Positions 58,022-64,000 of a DNA stretch of 64,000 nt are shown piece by piece (the stretch's first letter is position 1; each line of letters opens with the position of its first letter). Below the pieces are notes generated by a model. It saw only the letters and a list, made by a program, of their open reading frames with translations. It did no database searches and had not been told where the DNA came from. The translations under genes were made by a program, and so were the position numbers. The DNA comes from Aeromicrobium sp. Root344 (GTDB lineage Bacteria > Actinomycetota > Actinomycetes > Propionibacteriales > Nocardioidaceae): NCBI RefSeq assembly GCF_001425755.1, contig NZ_LMDH01000001.1:647308-711307 (forward strand), read 5' to 3'.

Positions 58022-58465
58022 TCAACCGAGAACGGTGACGCTGCCTCCGGCTGCCTCGATCTTGGTCTTGGCCGACGCGGAGAACTTGTCCGCCGTGATC
58101 TGCAGCTTGACCGTGATCTCGCCATTTCCGAGGACCTTGACGGGGCGACCCTTGCGGACCGCGCCGTTGGCGACGAGCGACGCGACGTCGACGTCACCAC
58201 CCTTGGGGTAGAGCTCCTCGAGACGCTCGAGGTTGACGACCTGGTACTCCTCGCGGAACGGGTTCTTGAACCCCTTCAGCTTCGGCAGTCGCATGTGGAT
58301 CGGAACCTGGCCGCCCTCGAAGCCCGCGGGGACCTGGTAGCGAGCCTGGGTGCCCTTGGTGCCTCGACCGGCGGTCTTGCCCTTCGAACCCTCACCACGA
58401 CCCACGCGGGTCTTGGCGGTCTTGGCTCCCGGTGCGGGACGCAGGTGGTGCAGCTTGAGCGCCAT
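58022..58465 (-). CDS. rplO: 50S ribosomal protein L15
   Basis: The 147-residue L15 starts at ATG 58465 ([38 protein letters not shown]); the TTG 9 bases upstream is less likely. The core includes [21 protein letters not shown]. It is the last gene of the spc run before the tandem terminators; its start lies one base past the rpmD stop. Confidence 0.97.
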   Translation of the reverse strand: MALKLHHLRPAPGAKTAKTRVGRGEGSKGKTAGRGTKGTQARYQVPAGFEGGQVPIHMRLPKLKGFKNPFREEYQVVNLERLEELYPKGGDVDVASLVANGAVRKGRPVKVLGNGEITVKLQITADKFSASAKTKIEAAGGSVTVLG

Positions 58466-58466
58466 G

Positions 58467-58649
58467 TCAGTCAACCTCCTTGACGTCCACGAGGTGCGAG
58501 ATGGACGCAGCCATGCCGCGGATCTCGGGACGATCTTCCTTGACGACGACGTCGCCGATGCGCTTCAGACCGAGCGTGCGCAGGGTCTGTCGGTGATTGG
58601 GCTTGCGGCCGATGCCGGACTTGACCTGGGTGACCTGGATCTTCGCCAT
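58467..58649 (-). CDS. rpmD: 50S ribosomal protein L30
   Basis: The 60-residue L30 starts at ATG 58649 ([33 protein letters not shown]), overlapping the rpsE stop as ATGA. An in-frame GTG one codon upstream is less likely. Confidence 0.97.
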   Translation of the reverse strand: MAKIQVTQVKSGIGRKPNHRQTLRTLGLKRIGDVVVKEDRPEIRGMAASISHLVDVKEVD

Positions 58650-59266
58650 CACGCACCCACCCCAGCCTCAGCCTTGGCCTTCGCCTCGGCGATGCCTTCC
58701 TTGCCGGCCCGCAGGAGCGCCGCCGGAGCGACCTCCTCGACCGTCAGGCCGCGACGCGCCGCCACCATCTCCGGCGACTCGAGCAGCTTGAGGGCCGCCA
58801 CGGTCGCGTGGACGATGTTGATCGCGTTGGACGAACCGAGCGACTTTGACAGGACGTCGTGGACGCCTGCCGCCTCGAGCACGGCGCGCACCGGGCCACC
58901 GGCGATGACGCCGGTACCGGGCGATGCGGGACGCAGGAAGACGACGCCAGCCGCCTTCTCGCCCTGCACCGGGTGCGGGATCGTGCCCTGGATGCGCGGG
59001 ACGCGGAAGAAGGACTTCTTGGCCTCTTCGACGCCCTTGGCGATCGCGGTCGGGACTTCCTTGGCCTTGCCGTAGCCGATGCCGACCTGACCGTCACCGT
59101 CGCCGACGATCACGAGAGCGGTGAAGCTGAAGCGACGACCACCCTTGACGACCTTGGCGACACGGTTGATCGTGACGACCTTCTCGATGTAGTTGGACTT
59201 CTCGGCGCCGCGATCGTTTCCACGACCCCGGCCGCCTCCGCCTCCACGGCGTTGCTGCGTGCTCAT
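58649..59266 (-). CDS. rpsE: 30S ribosomal protein S5
   Basis: The 205-residue S5 has an N-terminal Gly/Arg-rich extension (about 1-25), the S5 N domain ([30 protein letters not shown]) and C domain ([34 protein letters not shown]), and an Ala-rich tail. It overlaps rplR by one base. Confidence 0.98.
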   Translation of the reverse strand: MSTQQRRGGGGGRGRGNDRGAEKSNYIEKVVTINRVAKVVKGGRRFSFTALVIVGDGDGQVGIGYGKAKEVPTAIAKGVEEAKKSFFRVPRIQGTIPHPVQGEKAAGVVFLRPASPGTGVIAGGPVRAVLEAAGVHDVLSKSLGSSNAINIVHATVAALKLLESPEMVAARRGLTVEEVAPAALLRAGKEGIAEAKAKAEAGVGA

Positions 59267-59649
59267 CAGAACTCCAGTCCTGCTTCACGGGCGCCGTCAG
59301 CGAGTGCCGCGACGCGTCCTGCGTACTTGTTGCCCGCACGGTCGAAGACGACGGTGGCGACGCCGGCAGCCTTGGCACGGTCGGCGACGAGCTCGCCGAC
59401 CTTGCGGGCCTTGGCGGTCTTGTCACCCTCGGACGAGCGCAGATCGGCTTCCATCGTCGACGCGGAGGCCAGCGTGCGGCCCTCGAGGTCGTTGACGACC
59501 TGAGCAACGATGTGCTTGCTCGAACGGGTGATGACGAGACGCGGACGCTCCGCCGAACCCTCGATCTTCTTGCGTCCTCGCACCTGACGGCGCAGACGCG
59601 AAGCCGTACGGGGCGACGTGTGCTTGGCGTGCTTGATCGAGATAGCCAT
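59266..59649 (-). CDS. rplR: 50S ribosomal protein L18
   Basis: The 127-residue 5S-rRNA-binding L18 has [31 protein letters not shown] and [24 protein letters not shown]. It is two bases from rplF. Confidence 0.98.
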   Translation of the reverse strand: MAISIKHAKHTSPRTASRLRRQVRGRKKIEGSAERPRLVITRSSKHIVAQVVNDLEGRTLASASTMEADLRSSEGDKTAKARKVGELVADRAKAAGVATVVFDRAGNKYAGRVAALADGAREAGLEF

Positions 59650-59651
59650 GA

Positions 59652-60194
59652 CTACTTACCAGCCTTTCCGACCTTGCGGCGGACGTGCTCGCCGGCGTAG
59701 CGGACGCCCTTGCCCTTGTAGGGCTCGGGCTTACGGATCTTGCGGATGTTCGCTGCGACCTCACCGACGGCCTGCTTGTCGATGCCGTGCACGGCGAACT
59801 TGGTGGGCGACTCGACCGAGAACGTGATGCCCTCGGGAGCCTGGACCGGGACGGGGTGGCTGAAGCCGAGCGCGAACTCGAGTGCAGCCGGGCCCTTGGC
59901 CTGGACGCGGTAACCGACGCCGACGATCTCGAGCTTCTTCTCGTAGCCCTCGGTGACACCCGTGACCATGTTGGCGATCAGGGTGCGCGAGAGGCCGTGG
60001 AGAGCCTTGCTCTTGCGCTCGTCGTCGGGACGCTCGATCGCGAGGGTGCCGTCGTCGGACTTGGAGACCGTGATGGGCTCCGCGACCGTGTGCGACAGCT
60101 CGCCCTTGGGACCCTTGACGCGTACGTCCTGGCCCTCGATCGTGACCTCGACCCCGGACGGGATCGTGACGGGAATCTTGCCAATGCGTGACAT
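59652..60194 (-). CDS. rplF: 50S ribosomal protein L6
   Basis: The 180-residue two-domain L6 begins [17 protein letters not shown] and has the C-terminal [27 protein letters not shown]. It lies near the GTPase-associated centre of the 50S subunit. Confidence 0.98.
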   Translation of the reverse strand: MSRIGKIPVTIPSGVEVTIEGQDVRVKGPKGELSHTVAEPITVSKSDDGTLAIERPDDERKSKALHGLSRTLIANMVTGVTEGYEKKLEIVGVGYRVQAKGPAALEFALGFSHPVPVQAPEGITFSVESPTKFAVHGIDKQAVGEVAANIRKIRKPEPYKGKGVRYAGEHVRRKVGKAGK

Positions 60195-60209
60195 GTGTTC
60201 AGACCCCTC

Positions 60210-60617
60210 TCACCAGACGTAGGCGAGGACTTCTCCGCCTACGCCCTTCTGGTTGGCCTGGCGGTCCGTGAGCAGACCCTGGCTCGTCGAGATGATCGCC
60301 ACGCCGAGTCCACCGAGCACCTTGGGCAGGCCGGTCGACTTCGCGTAGACGCGAAGACCCGGCTTGCTGATGCGGCGGATGCCGGCGATGGAACGCTCGC
60401 GGTGCGGCCCGTACTTGAGCGTGATCGTGAGCGTCTTGCTCACCTCACCCTCCTTGGGCTCGGTGACCTCGATCGCGGTGATGTAGCCCTCCTGCTTCAG
60501 GATCTCGGCTACGCCGGCCTTGAGCTTGGAGTACGGCATCGACACGCTGTCGTGGTACGCCTGATTGCCGTTGCGGACACGCGTCAGCATGTCGGCGATC
60601 GGATCGGTCATTGTCAT
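60210..60617 (-). CDS. rpsH: 30S ribosomal protein S8
   Basis: The 135-residue S8 begins [17 protein letters not shown] and has the C-terminal [31 protein letters not shown]. Start 60617 fits actinobacterial relatives; ATG 60611 is possible. S8 is a known translational regulator of spc operons in E. coli; no matching site was confirmed here. Confidence 0.98.
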   Translation of the reverse strand: MTMTDPIADMLTRVRNGNQAYHDSVSMPYSKLKAGVAEILKQEGYITAIEVTEPKEGEVSKTLTITLKYGPHRERSIAGIRRISKPGLRVYAKSTGLPKVLGGLGVAIISTSQGLLTDRQANQKGVGGEVLAYVW

Positions 60618-60710
60618 AGTTCGTGTGTTCCATTCCTGCCGTGGTTTCCACTCTGGCTCGAGATTCTCATCTCGGACTGGAGGGACCTTCGGCCTGTGAG
60701 GGGTGAGAAA

Positions 60711-60896
60711 TTACCAGGAGCTCTTGGTGATGCCCGGCAGCTCGCCACGGTGTGCCATCTCGCGAAGGCAGATGCGGCAGAGGCCGAACTTCTTGTAGAC
60801 CGACCGGGGTCGGCCACAGCGCTGGCAACGGGTGTAGCCGCGTACCGCGAACTTGGGCTTGCGGGCGGCCTTGACCTTGAGTCCAGTCTTCGCCAT
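60711..60896 (-). CDS. rpsZ: 30S ribosomal protein S14, zinc-binding type
   Basis: The 61-residue type Z S14 has the zinc ligands CxxC...CxxC ([20 protein letters not shown]). It follows rplE after one base. A 93-base gap precedes rpsH, and I see no clear hairpin in it. Confidence 0.97.
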   Translation of the reverse strand: MAKTGLKVKAARKPKFAVRGYTRCQRCGRPRSVYKKFGLCRICLREMAHRGELPGITKSSW

Positions 60897-60897
60897 G

Positions 60898-61464
60898 TCA
60901 GTTCTCCTTGTACGGGAAGCCGAGCAGCTTGAGCAGCGCGCGACCCTCGTCGTCGTTGGTGGCCGTGGTGACGATTGTGATGTCCATGCCGCGCGACCGA
61001 TCGATCTTGTCCTGGTCGATCTCGTGGAACATGACCTGCTCGGTCAGACCGAACGTGTAGTTGCCGCGGCCGTCGAACTGCTTGGGCGAGAGCCCACGGA
61101 AGTCACGGATGCGGGGCAGCGCGAGCGTCAGCAGACGGTCGAGGAACTCCCACATGCGGTCGCCACGCAGCGTGACGTGCGCGCCGATCGGCATGCCCTC
61201 ACGCAGCTTGAACTGGGCGATCGACTTGCGAGCCTTGGTGACCTGCGGCTTCTGTCCCGTGATGGCCGTGAGATCGCGAAGCGCGCCCTCGATCAGCTTG
61301 CCGTCGCGGGCAGCCTCACCGACGCCCATGTTGACGACGATCTTGGTGAGGCCGGGAACCTGCATGACGTTGGCGTAGTCGAACTGCTCACGAAGCGCCG
61401 GGAGGATCTCCTCGCGGTACCGCGTCTTGAGGCGGGGGGCCGCCGTCGTGGTGGTGTCACTCAT
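60898..61464 (-). CDS. rplE: 50S ribosomal protein L5
   Basis: The 188-residue 5S-rRNA-binding L5 has [51 protein letters not shown] and [23 protein letters not shown]. It has a short Thr-rich N-terminal extension. It is two bases from rplX. Confidence 0.98.
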   Translation of the reverse strand: MSDTTTTAAPRLKTRYREEILPALREQFDYANVMQVPGLTKIVVNMGVGEAARDGKLIEGALRDLTAITGQKPQVTKARKSIAQFKLREGMPIGAHVTLRGDRMWEFLDRLLTLALPRIRDFRGLSPKQFDGRGNYTFGLTEQVMFHEIDQDKIDRSRGMDITIVTTATNDDEGRALLKLLGFPYKEN

Positions 61465-61466
61465 GC

Positions 61467-61829
61467 TCAGATCTCCTTTCCGGTCTTCTTGGCGATGCGC
61501 ACGCTGCGCTGCGCGGTGTAGGTGGAACCGTCGGGACGGTTCTTGGTGACGTCGTCGCGGCGGTAGCCCACACGCGTCGGGGTCTTGTCGGCGAGCAGCA
61601 TCACGTTGGAGATGTGGATCGGTGCCTCGCTGGTGATGATGCCGCCCGAGCCTGCGCCACCGGCCTGTGAAGGCTTGGTGTGGCGCTTGACGCGGTTGAC
61701 GCCCTCGACGATGACGCGGTTCTGGTCAGCGATCACTTCGATCACCGAGCCGGTCACGCCCTTGTCCTTGCCAGCGATGACCTTGACCTGGTCACCCTTG
61801 CGAATGCTGATGGTGCCTTTGCGGGCCAT
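61467..61829 (-). CDS. rplX: 50S ribosomal protein L24
   Basis: The 120-residue L24 starts at ATG 61829 ([29 protein letters not shown]), a KOW motif. A longer frame to 61889 overlaps rplN and is not conserved. It acts early in 50S assembly. Confidence 0.98.
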   Translation of the reverse strand: MARKGTISIRKGDQVKVIAGKDKGVTGSVIEVIADQNRVIVEGVNRVKRHTKPSQAGGAGSGGIITSEAPIHISNVMLLADKTPTRVGYRRDDVTKNRPDGSTYTAQRSVRIAKKTGKEI

Positions 61830-61830
61830 C

Positions 61831-62199
61831 TCAGAGCACCTCCGGTGCGAGCGAAATGATGCGCATGAACTTCTTGTCGCGAAGTTCACGGCCTACGGGA
61901 CCGAAGATGCGCGTACCGCGCGGGTCGCCATCGGCCTTGAGGATCACGGCTGCGTTCTCGTCGAACTTGATGTACGAGCCATCCGGACGACGGCGCTCCT
62001 TGACGGTGCGCACGACGACAGCCTTGACGACATCACCCTTCTTGACGTTTCCGCCGGGGATGGCGTCCTTGACAGTGGCGACGATCGTGTCGCCGATGCC
62101 CGCGTAGCGTCGACCTGAGCCACCGAGGACACGGATGCAAAGGATCTCCTTGGCACCGGTGTTGTCGGCGACCTTGAGTCGCGACTCCTGCTGAATCAT
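61831..62199 (-). CDS. rplN: 50S ribosomal protein L14
   Basis: The 122-residue L14 begins [46 protein letters not shown] and ends IISLAPEVL. It sits one base from rplX. Confidence 0.98.
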   Translation of the reverse strand: MIQQESRLKVADNTGAKEILCIRVLGGSGRRYAGIGDTIVATVKDAIPGGNVKKGDVVKAVVVRTVKERRRPDGSYIKFDENAAVILKADGDPRGTRIFGPVGRELRDKKFMRIISLAPEVL

Positions 62200-62209
62200 C
62201 TGTCGTCTC

Positions 62210-62497
62210 CTACTTGGCCTTCTCGAGGATCTCCACGATGCGCCAACGCTTGGTGGCGGACAGTGGACGTGTCTCCATGATCAGGACACGGTCACCGATG
62301 CCGGCGTCGTTCGCCTCGTCGTGAGCCTTGAACTTGATGTTGCGACGCAGGACCTTGCCGTAGCGCGCGTGCTTGACGCGCTCCTCGACGTTGACCACGA
62401 CGGTCTTGTCCATCTTGTCGCTGACAACGAGCCCCTCGAAGGTCTTGCGCGCTGTACGTTCGGTCACTGCCTCGTCCTTCTGGTTCTTGTCGGTCAT
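62210..62497 (-). CDS. rpsQ: 30S ribosomal protein S17
   Basis: The 95-residue S17 has a short charged N-terminal extension (about 1-15) and the OB-fold core [45 protein letters not shown]. It overlaps rpmC by 4 bases. Confidence 0.98.
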   Translation of the reverse strand: MTDKNQKDEAVTERTARKTFEGLVVSDKMDKTVVVNVEERVKHARYGKVLRRNIKFKAHDEANDAGIGDRVLIMETRPLSATKRWRIVEILEKAK

Positions 62498-62718
62498 GCC
62501 TGGACCTCCTCGACGATGCCGAGCTCGCGCTCACGCATGACGGTGTAGATCCGGGCGATGTCCTTGCGCACTGCCCGAAGCCGGGCCGTGTTGTCGAGCT
62601 GACCGGTGGCGTTCTGGAAGCGCAGGTTGAACAGCTCTTCCTTGGCCTCTGACAGCTTGGCTGCCAGGTCGTCGGAAGCGACGCTGCGCAGCTCTGCTGC
62701 GGTTGTGTGCTGCGCCAT
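62494..62718 (-). CDS. rpmC: 50S ribosomal protein L29
   Basis: The 74-residue helical L29 starts at ATG 62718 ([41 protein letters not shown]), overlapping the rplP stop as ATGA. It lies at the tunnel exit of the 50S subunit. Confidence 0.97.
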   Translation of the reverse strand: MAQHTTAAELRSVASDDLAAKLSEAKEELFNLRFQNATGQLDNTARLRAVRKDIARIYTVMRERELGIVEEVQA

Positions 62719-63137
62719 CACAGCTCACCTGTCTCTCGGGTGATGAATCGGGCCTTCATGGGGAGCTTGTGGATCGCGCGGCGCATGGCCTCGCGAGCAA
62801 CCTCCTCGGAGACACCCGACAGCTCGAACATGACGCGTCCGGGCTTGACGTTGGCGACCCACCACTCCGGGGAACCCTTGCCGGAACCCATGCGGGTCTC
62901 GGCAGGCTTCTTCGTGAGCGGACGGTCCGGGTAGATGTTGATCCAGACCTTGCCGCCACGCTTGATGTGACGCGTCATGGCGATACGAGCGGACTCGATC
63001 TGACGGTTCGTCACGTAGGCGGCGGTCACGCACTGGATGCCGTAGTCACCGAACGCGAGCTCGGTGCCACCCTTGGCCGCGCCGCGGCGCGTGGGGTGGT
63101 GCTGCTTGCGGTACTTGACCCTGCGGGGCATCAACAT
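62718..63137 (-). CDS. rplP: 50S ribosomal protein L16
   Basis: The 139-residue L16 begins [24 protein letters not shown] and contains [32 protein letters not shown] 63137 overlaps the rpsC stop; ATG 63131 is a second option, but the longer start matches relatives. Confidence 0.97.
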   Translation of the reverse strand: MLMPRRVKYRKQHHPTRRGAAKGGTELAFGDYGIQCVTAAYVTNRQIESARIAMTRHIKRGGKVWINIYPDRPLTKKPAETRMGSGKGSPEWWVANVKPGRVMFELSGVSEEVAREAMRRAIHKLPMKARFITRETGEL

Positions 63138-63985
63138 CAGCTCTCCCCTCCTTCAGGTGCTGCAGCGGCGGGCGCGGCAACGGTTGCGGCGGCTTCGGTG
63201 GCCGGAGCCGCAGCAGCGGCGTCGGCCGCCGGAGCGGCGTCCTCACGGGCGGGACGCTCGGGGCGACGAGCGCCACCGGCGGCGCCACCACGGGCGGGAC
63301 GACGGTTGCTGCCCGGAGCGGCCGCGCGCTTGGCCGCCTCGGCCTCGCGCTCGGCGCGGGTGCCCGCGACCTCGCCCTTGTAGATCCAGACCTTCACGCC
63401 GATGCGGCCGAAGGTCGTCTTGGCCTCGTAGAAGCCGTAGTCGACGTCAGCGCGGAGCGTGTGCAGGGGCACGCGGCCCTCGCGGTAGAACTCCGAGCGG
63501 GACATCTCGGCGCCGCCGAGACGACCCGAGCACTGGATGCGGATGCCCTTGGCACCACTGCGCATCGTCGTCTGCATGGCCTTGCGCATCGCGCGACGGA
63601 ACTGCACACGACCCGACAGCTGCTCGGCAACGCCCTGGGCGACCAGCTGCGCATCCATCTCGGGGTTCTTGACCTCGAGGATGTTGAGCTGCACCTGCTT
63701 GCCCGTGAGCTTCTCGAGGTCGCCGCGGATGCGGTCGGCCTCGGCGCCACGGCGGCCGATGACGATGCCCGGACGAGCGGTGTGGATGTCGACGCGTACG
63801 CGGTCACGCGTGCGCTCGATCTCGACACGGCTGATGCCGGCGCGGTCCATGCCCTTGGTGAGCATCTTGCGGATCTTGACGTCCTCGCCGACGTAGCTCT
63901 TGTAGAGCTTGTCGGCGTACCAACGGCTCTTGTGATCCGTCGAGATGCCCAGTCGGAACCCGTGCGGGTTGATTTTCTGTCCCAC
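63137..63985 (-). CDS. rpsC: 30S ribosomal protein S3 with Ala-rich tail
   Basis: 282 residues starting at GTG 63985 ([25 protein letters not shown]). The KH domain carries [24 protein letters not shown]. The C-terminal ~65 residues form an Ala/Pro/Arg-rich tail seen in many Actinobacteria. Its start shares one base with a stop codon of the gene before it. Confidence 0.98.
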   Translation of the reverse strand: MGQKINPHGFRLGISTDHKSRWYADKLYKSYVGEDVKIRKMLTKGMDRAGISRVEIERTRDRVRVDIHTARPGIVIGRRGAEADRIRGDLEKLTGKQVQLNILEVKNPEMDAQLVAQGVAEQLSGRVQFRRAMRKAMQTTMRSGAKGIRIQCSGRLGGAEMSRSEFYREGRVPLHTLRADVDYGFYEAKTTFGRIGVKVWIYKGEVAGTRAEREAEAAKRAAAPGSNRRPARGGAAGGARRPERPAREDAAPAADAAAAAPATEAAATVAAPAAAAPEGGES

Positions 63986-64000
63986 TATCGGTTCCCGCCC
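63985..64000 (-). CDS. rplV: Probable end of rplV (50S ribosomal protein L22), last codons only
   Basis: A TAG at 63987-63985, preceded in frame by codons for Gly-Gly-Asn-Arg, shares one base with the rpsC GTG (TAGTG). In S10 operons rplV directly precedes rpsC, so this is probably its 3' end. Only four codons and the stop are visible. Confidence 0.45.

Overview
The window is a high-GC, densely packed chromosomal segment of an actinobacterium. Mycothiol-type DinB and DUF5709 genes, a GuaB3 homologue next to guaB, CIRCE-controlled groES-groEL with a His-containing GroEL tail, IdeR/DtxR-type iron boxes, bifunctional Nnr and the S10-spc-alpha ribosomal cluster fit order Propionibacteriales, probably a Nocardioidaceae member such as Aeromicrobium or Nocardioides. 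That placement is inference from gene content, not from a marker search.

Layout. (1) 1-7 kb is an envelope copper/iron locus. On the plus strand are a CopD-like membrane protein (5' end outside the window), a secreted protein made of an unfamiliar 52-residue repeat pair, a cupredoxin fused to the same repeat pair, a membrane-anchored cupredoxin, and a PepSY membrane protein. Converging on it from the minus strand are efeO and efeB, behind an iron box and without efeU. (2) 7-12 kb, minus strand: MOSC, GNAT, guaB3, a NYN-domain protein and guaB, then a divergent leaderless TetR-type regulator. (3) 12.9-16.3 kb: tandem siderophore-type binding lipoproteins behind a second, stronger iron box, and an RNB ribonuclease. 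(4) 16.4-18.5 kb: groES-groEL under two CIRCE operators. (5) 18.6-24.3 kb: a THUMP-like methyltransferase, a large compound palindrome, pxpABC (5-oxoproline use), tsaD, a DinB-like protein and plsC. (6) 24.4-33 kb: one long minus-strand run, glmS-acpS-nnr-alr-hydrolase-(GNAT+TsaE fusion)-tsaB-rimI-ridA-DUF5709, with many 4-bp ATGA/GTGA overlaps; it links amino-sugar and D-alanine supply with the tRNA t6A pathway. (7) 33-36 kb: coaA, a secreted orphan, a double GNAT and a VOC protein. (8) 36.2-38.5 kb: rplM-rpsI-glmM. (9) 38.7-46.1 kb: gltA, a membrane orphan, truA, GNAT, YjbR, GH114-like, an RsmC-like methyltransferase and a secreted subtilase, lying between rplM and rplQ. (10) 46.2-50 kb: infA-rpmJ-rpsM-rpsK-rpsD-rpoA-rplQ. 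(11) 50-55.2 kb: a second insertion with a penicillin-recognising-type hydrolase, an AsnC regulator, dimethylargininase, a CHAP/Ig-repeat secreted protein and a lipoprotein. (12) 55.2-64 kb: map-adk-secY, then the spc and S10 ribosomal genes down to rpsC and the last codons of a probable rplV.

The ribosomal superoperon is therefore interrupted twice by blocks rich in secreted and cell-wall proteins, and truA, usually co-directional after rplQ, lies on the other strand. The most novel-looking item is the His/Glu-rich repeat domain encoded twice at 1.0-2.4 kb beside copper proteins. No tRNA, rRNA, CRISPR array, transposase or phage gene was seen, and no stretch above 300 bases lacks a gene.
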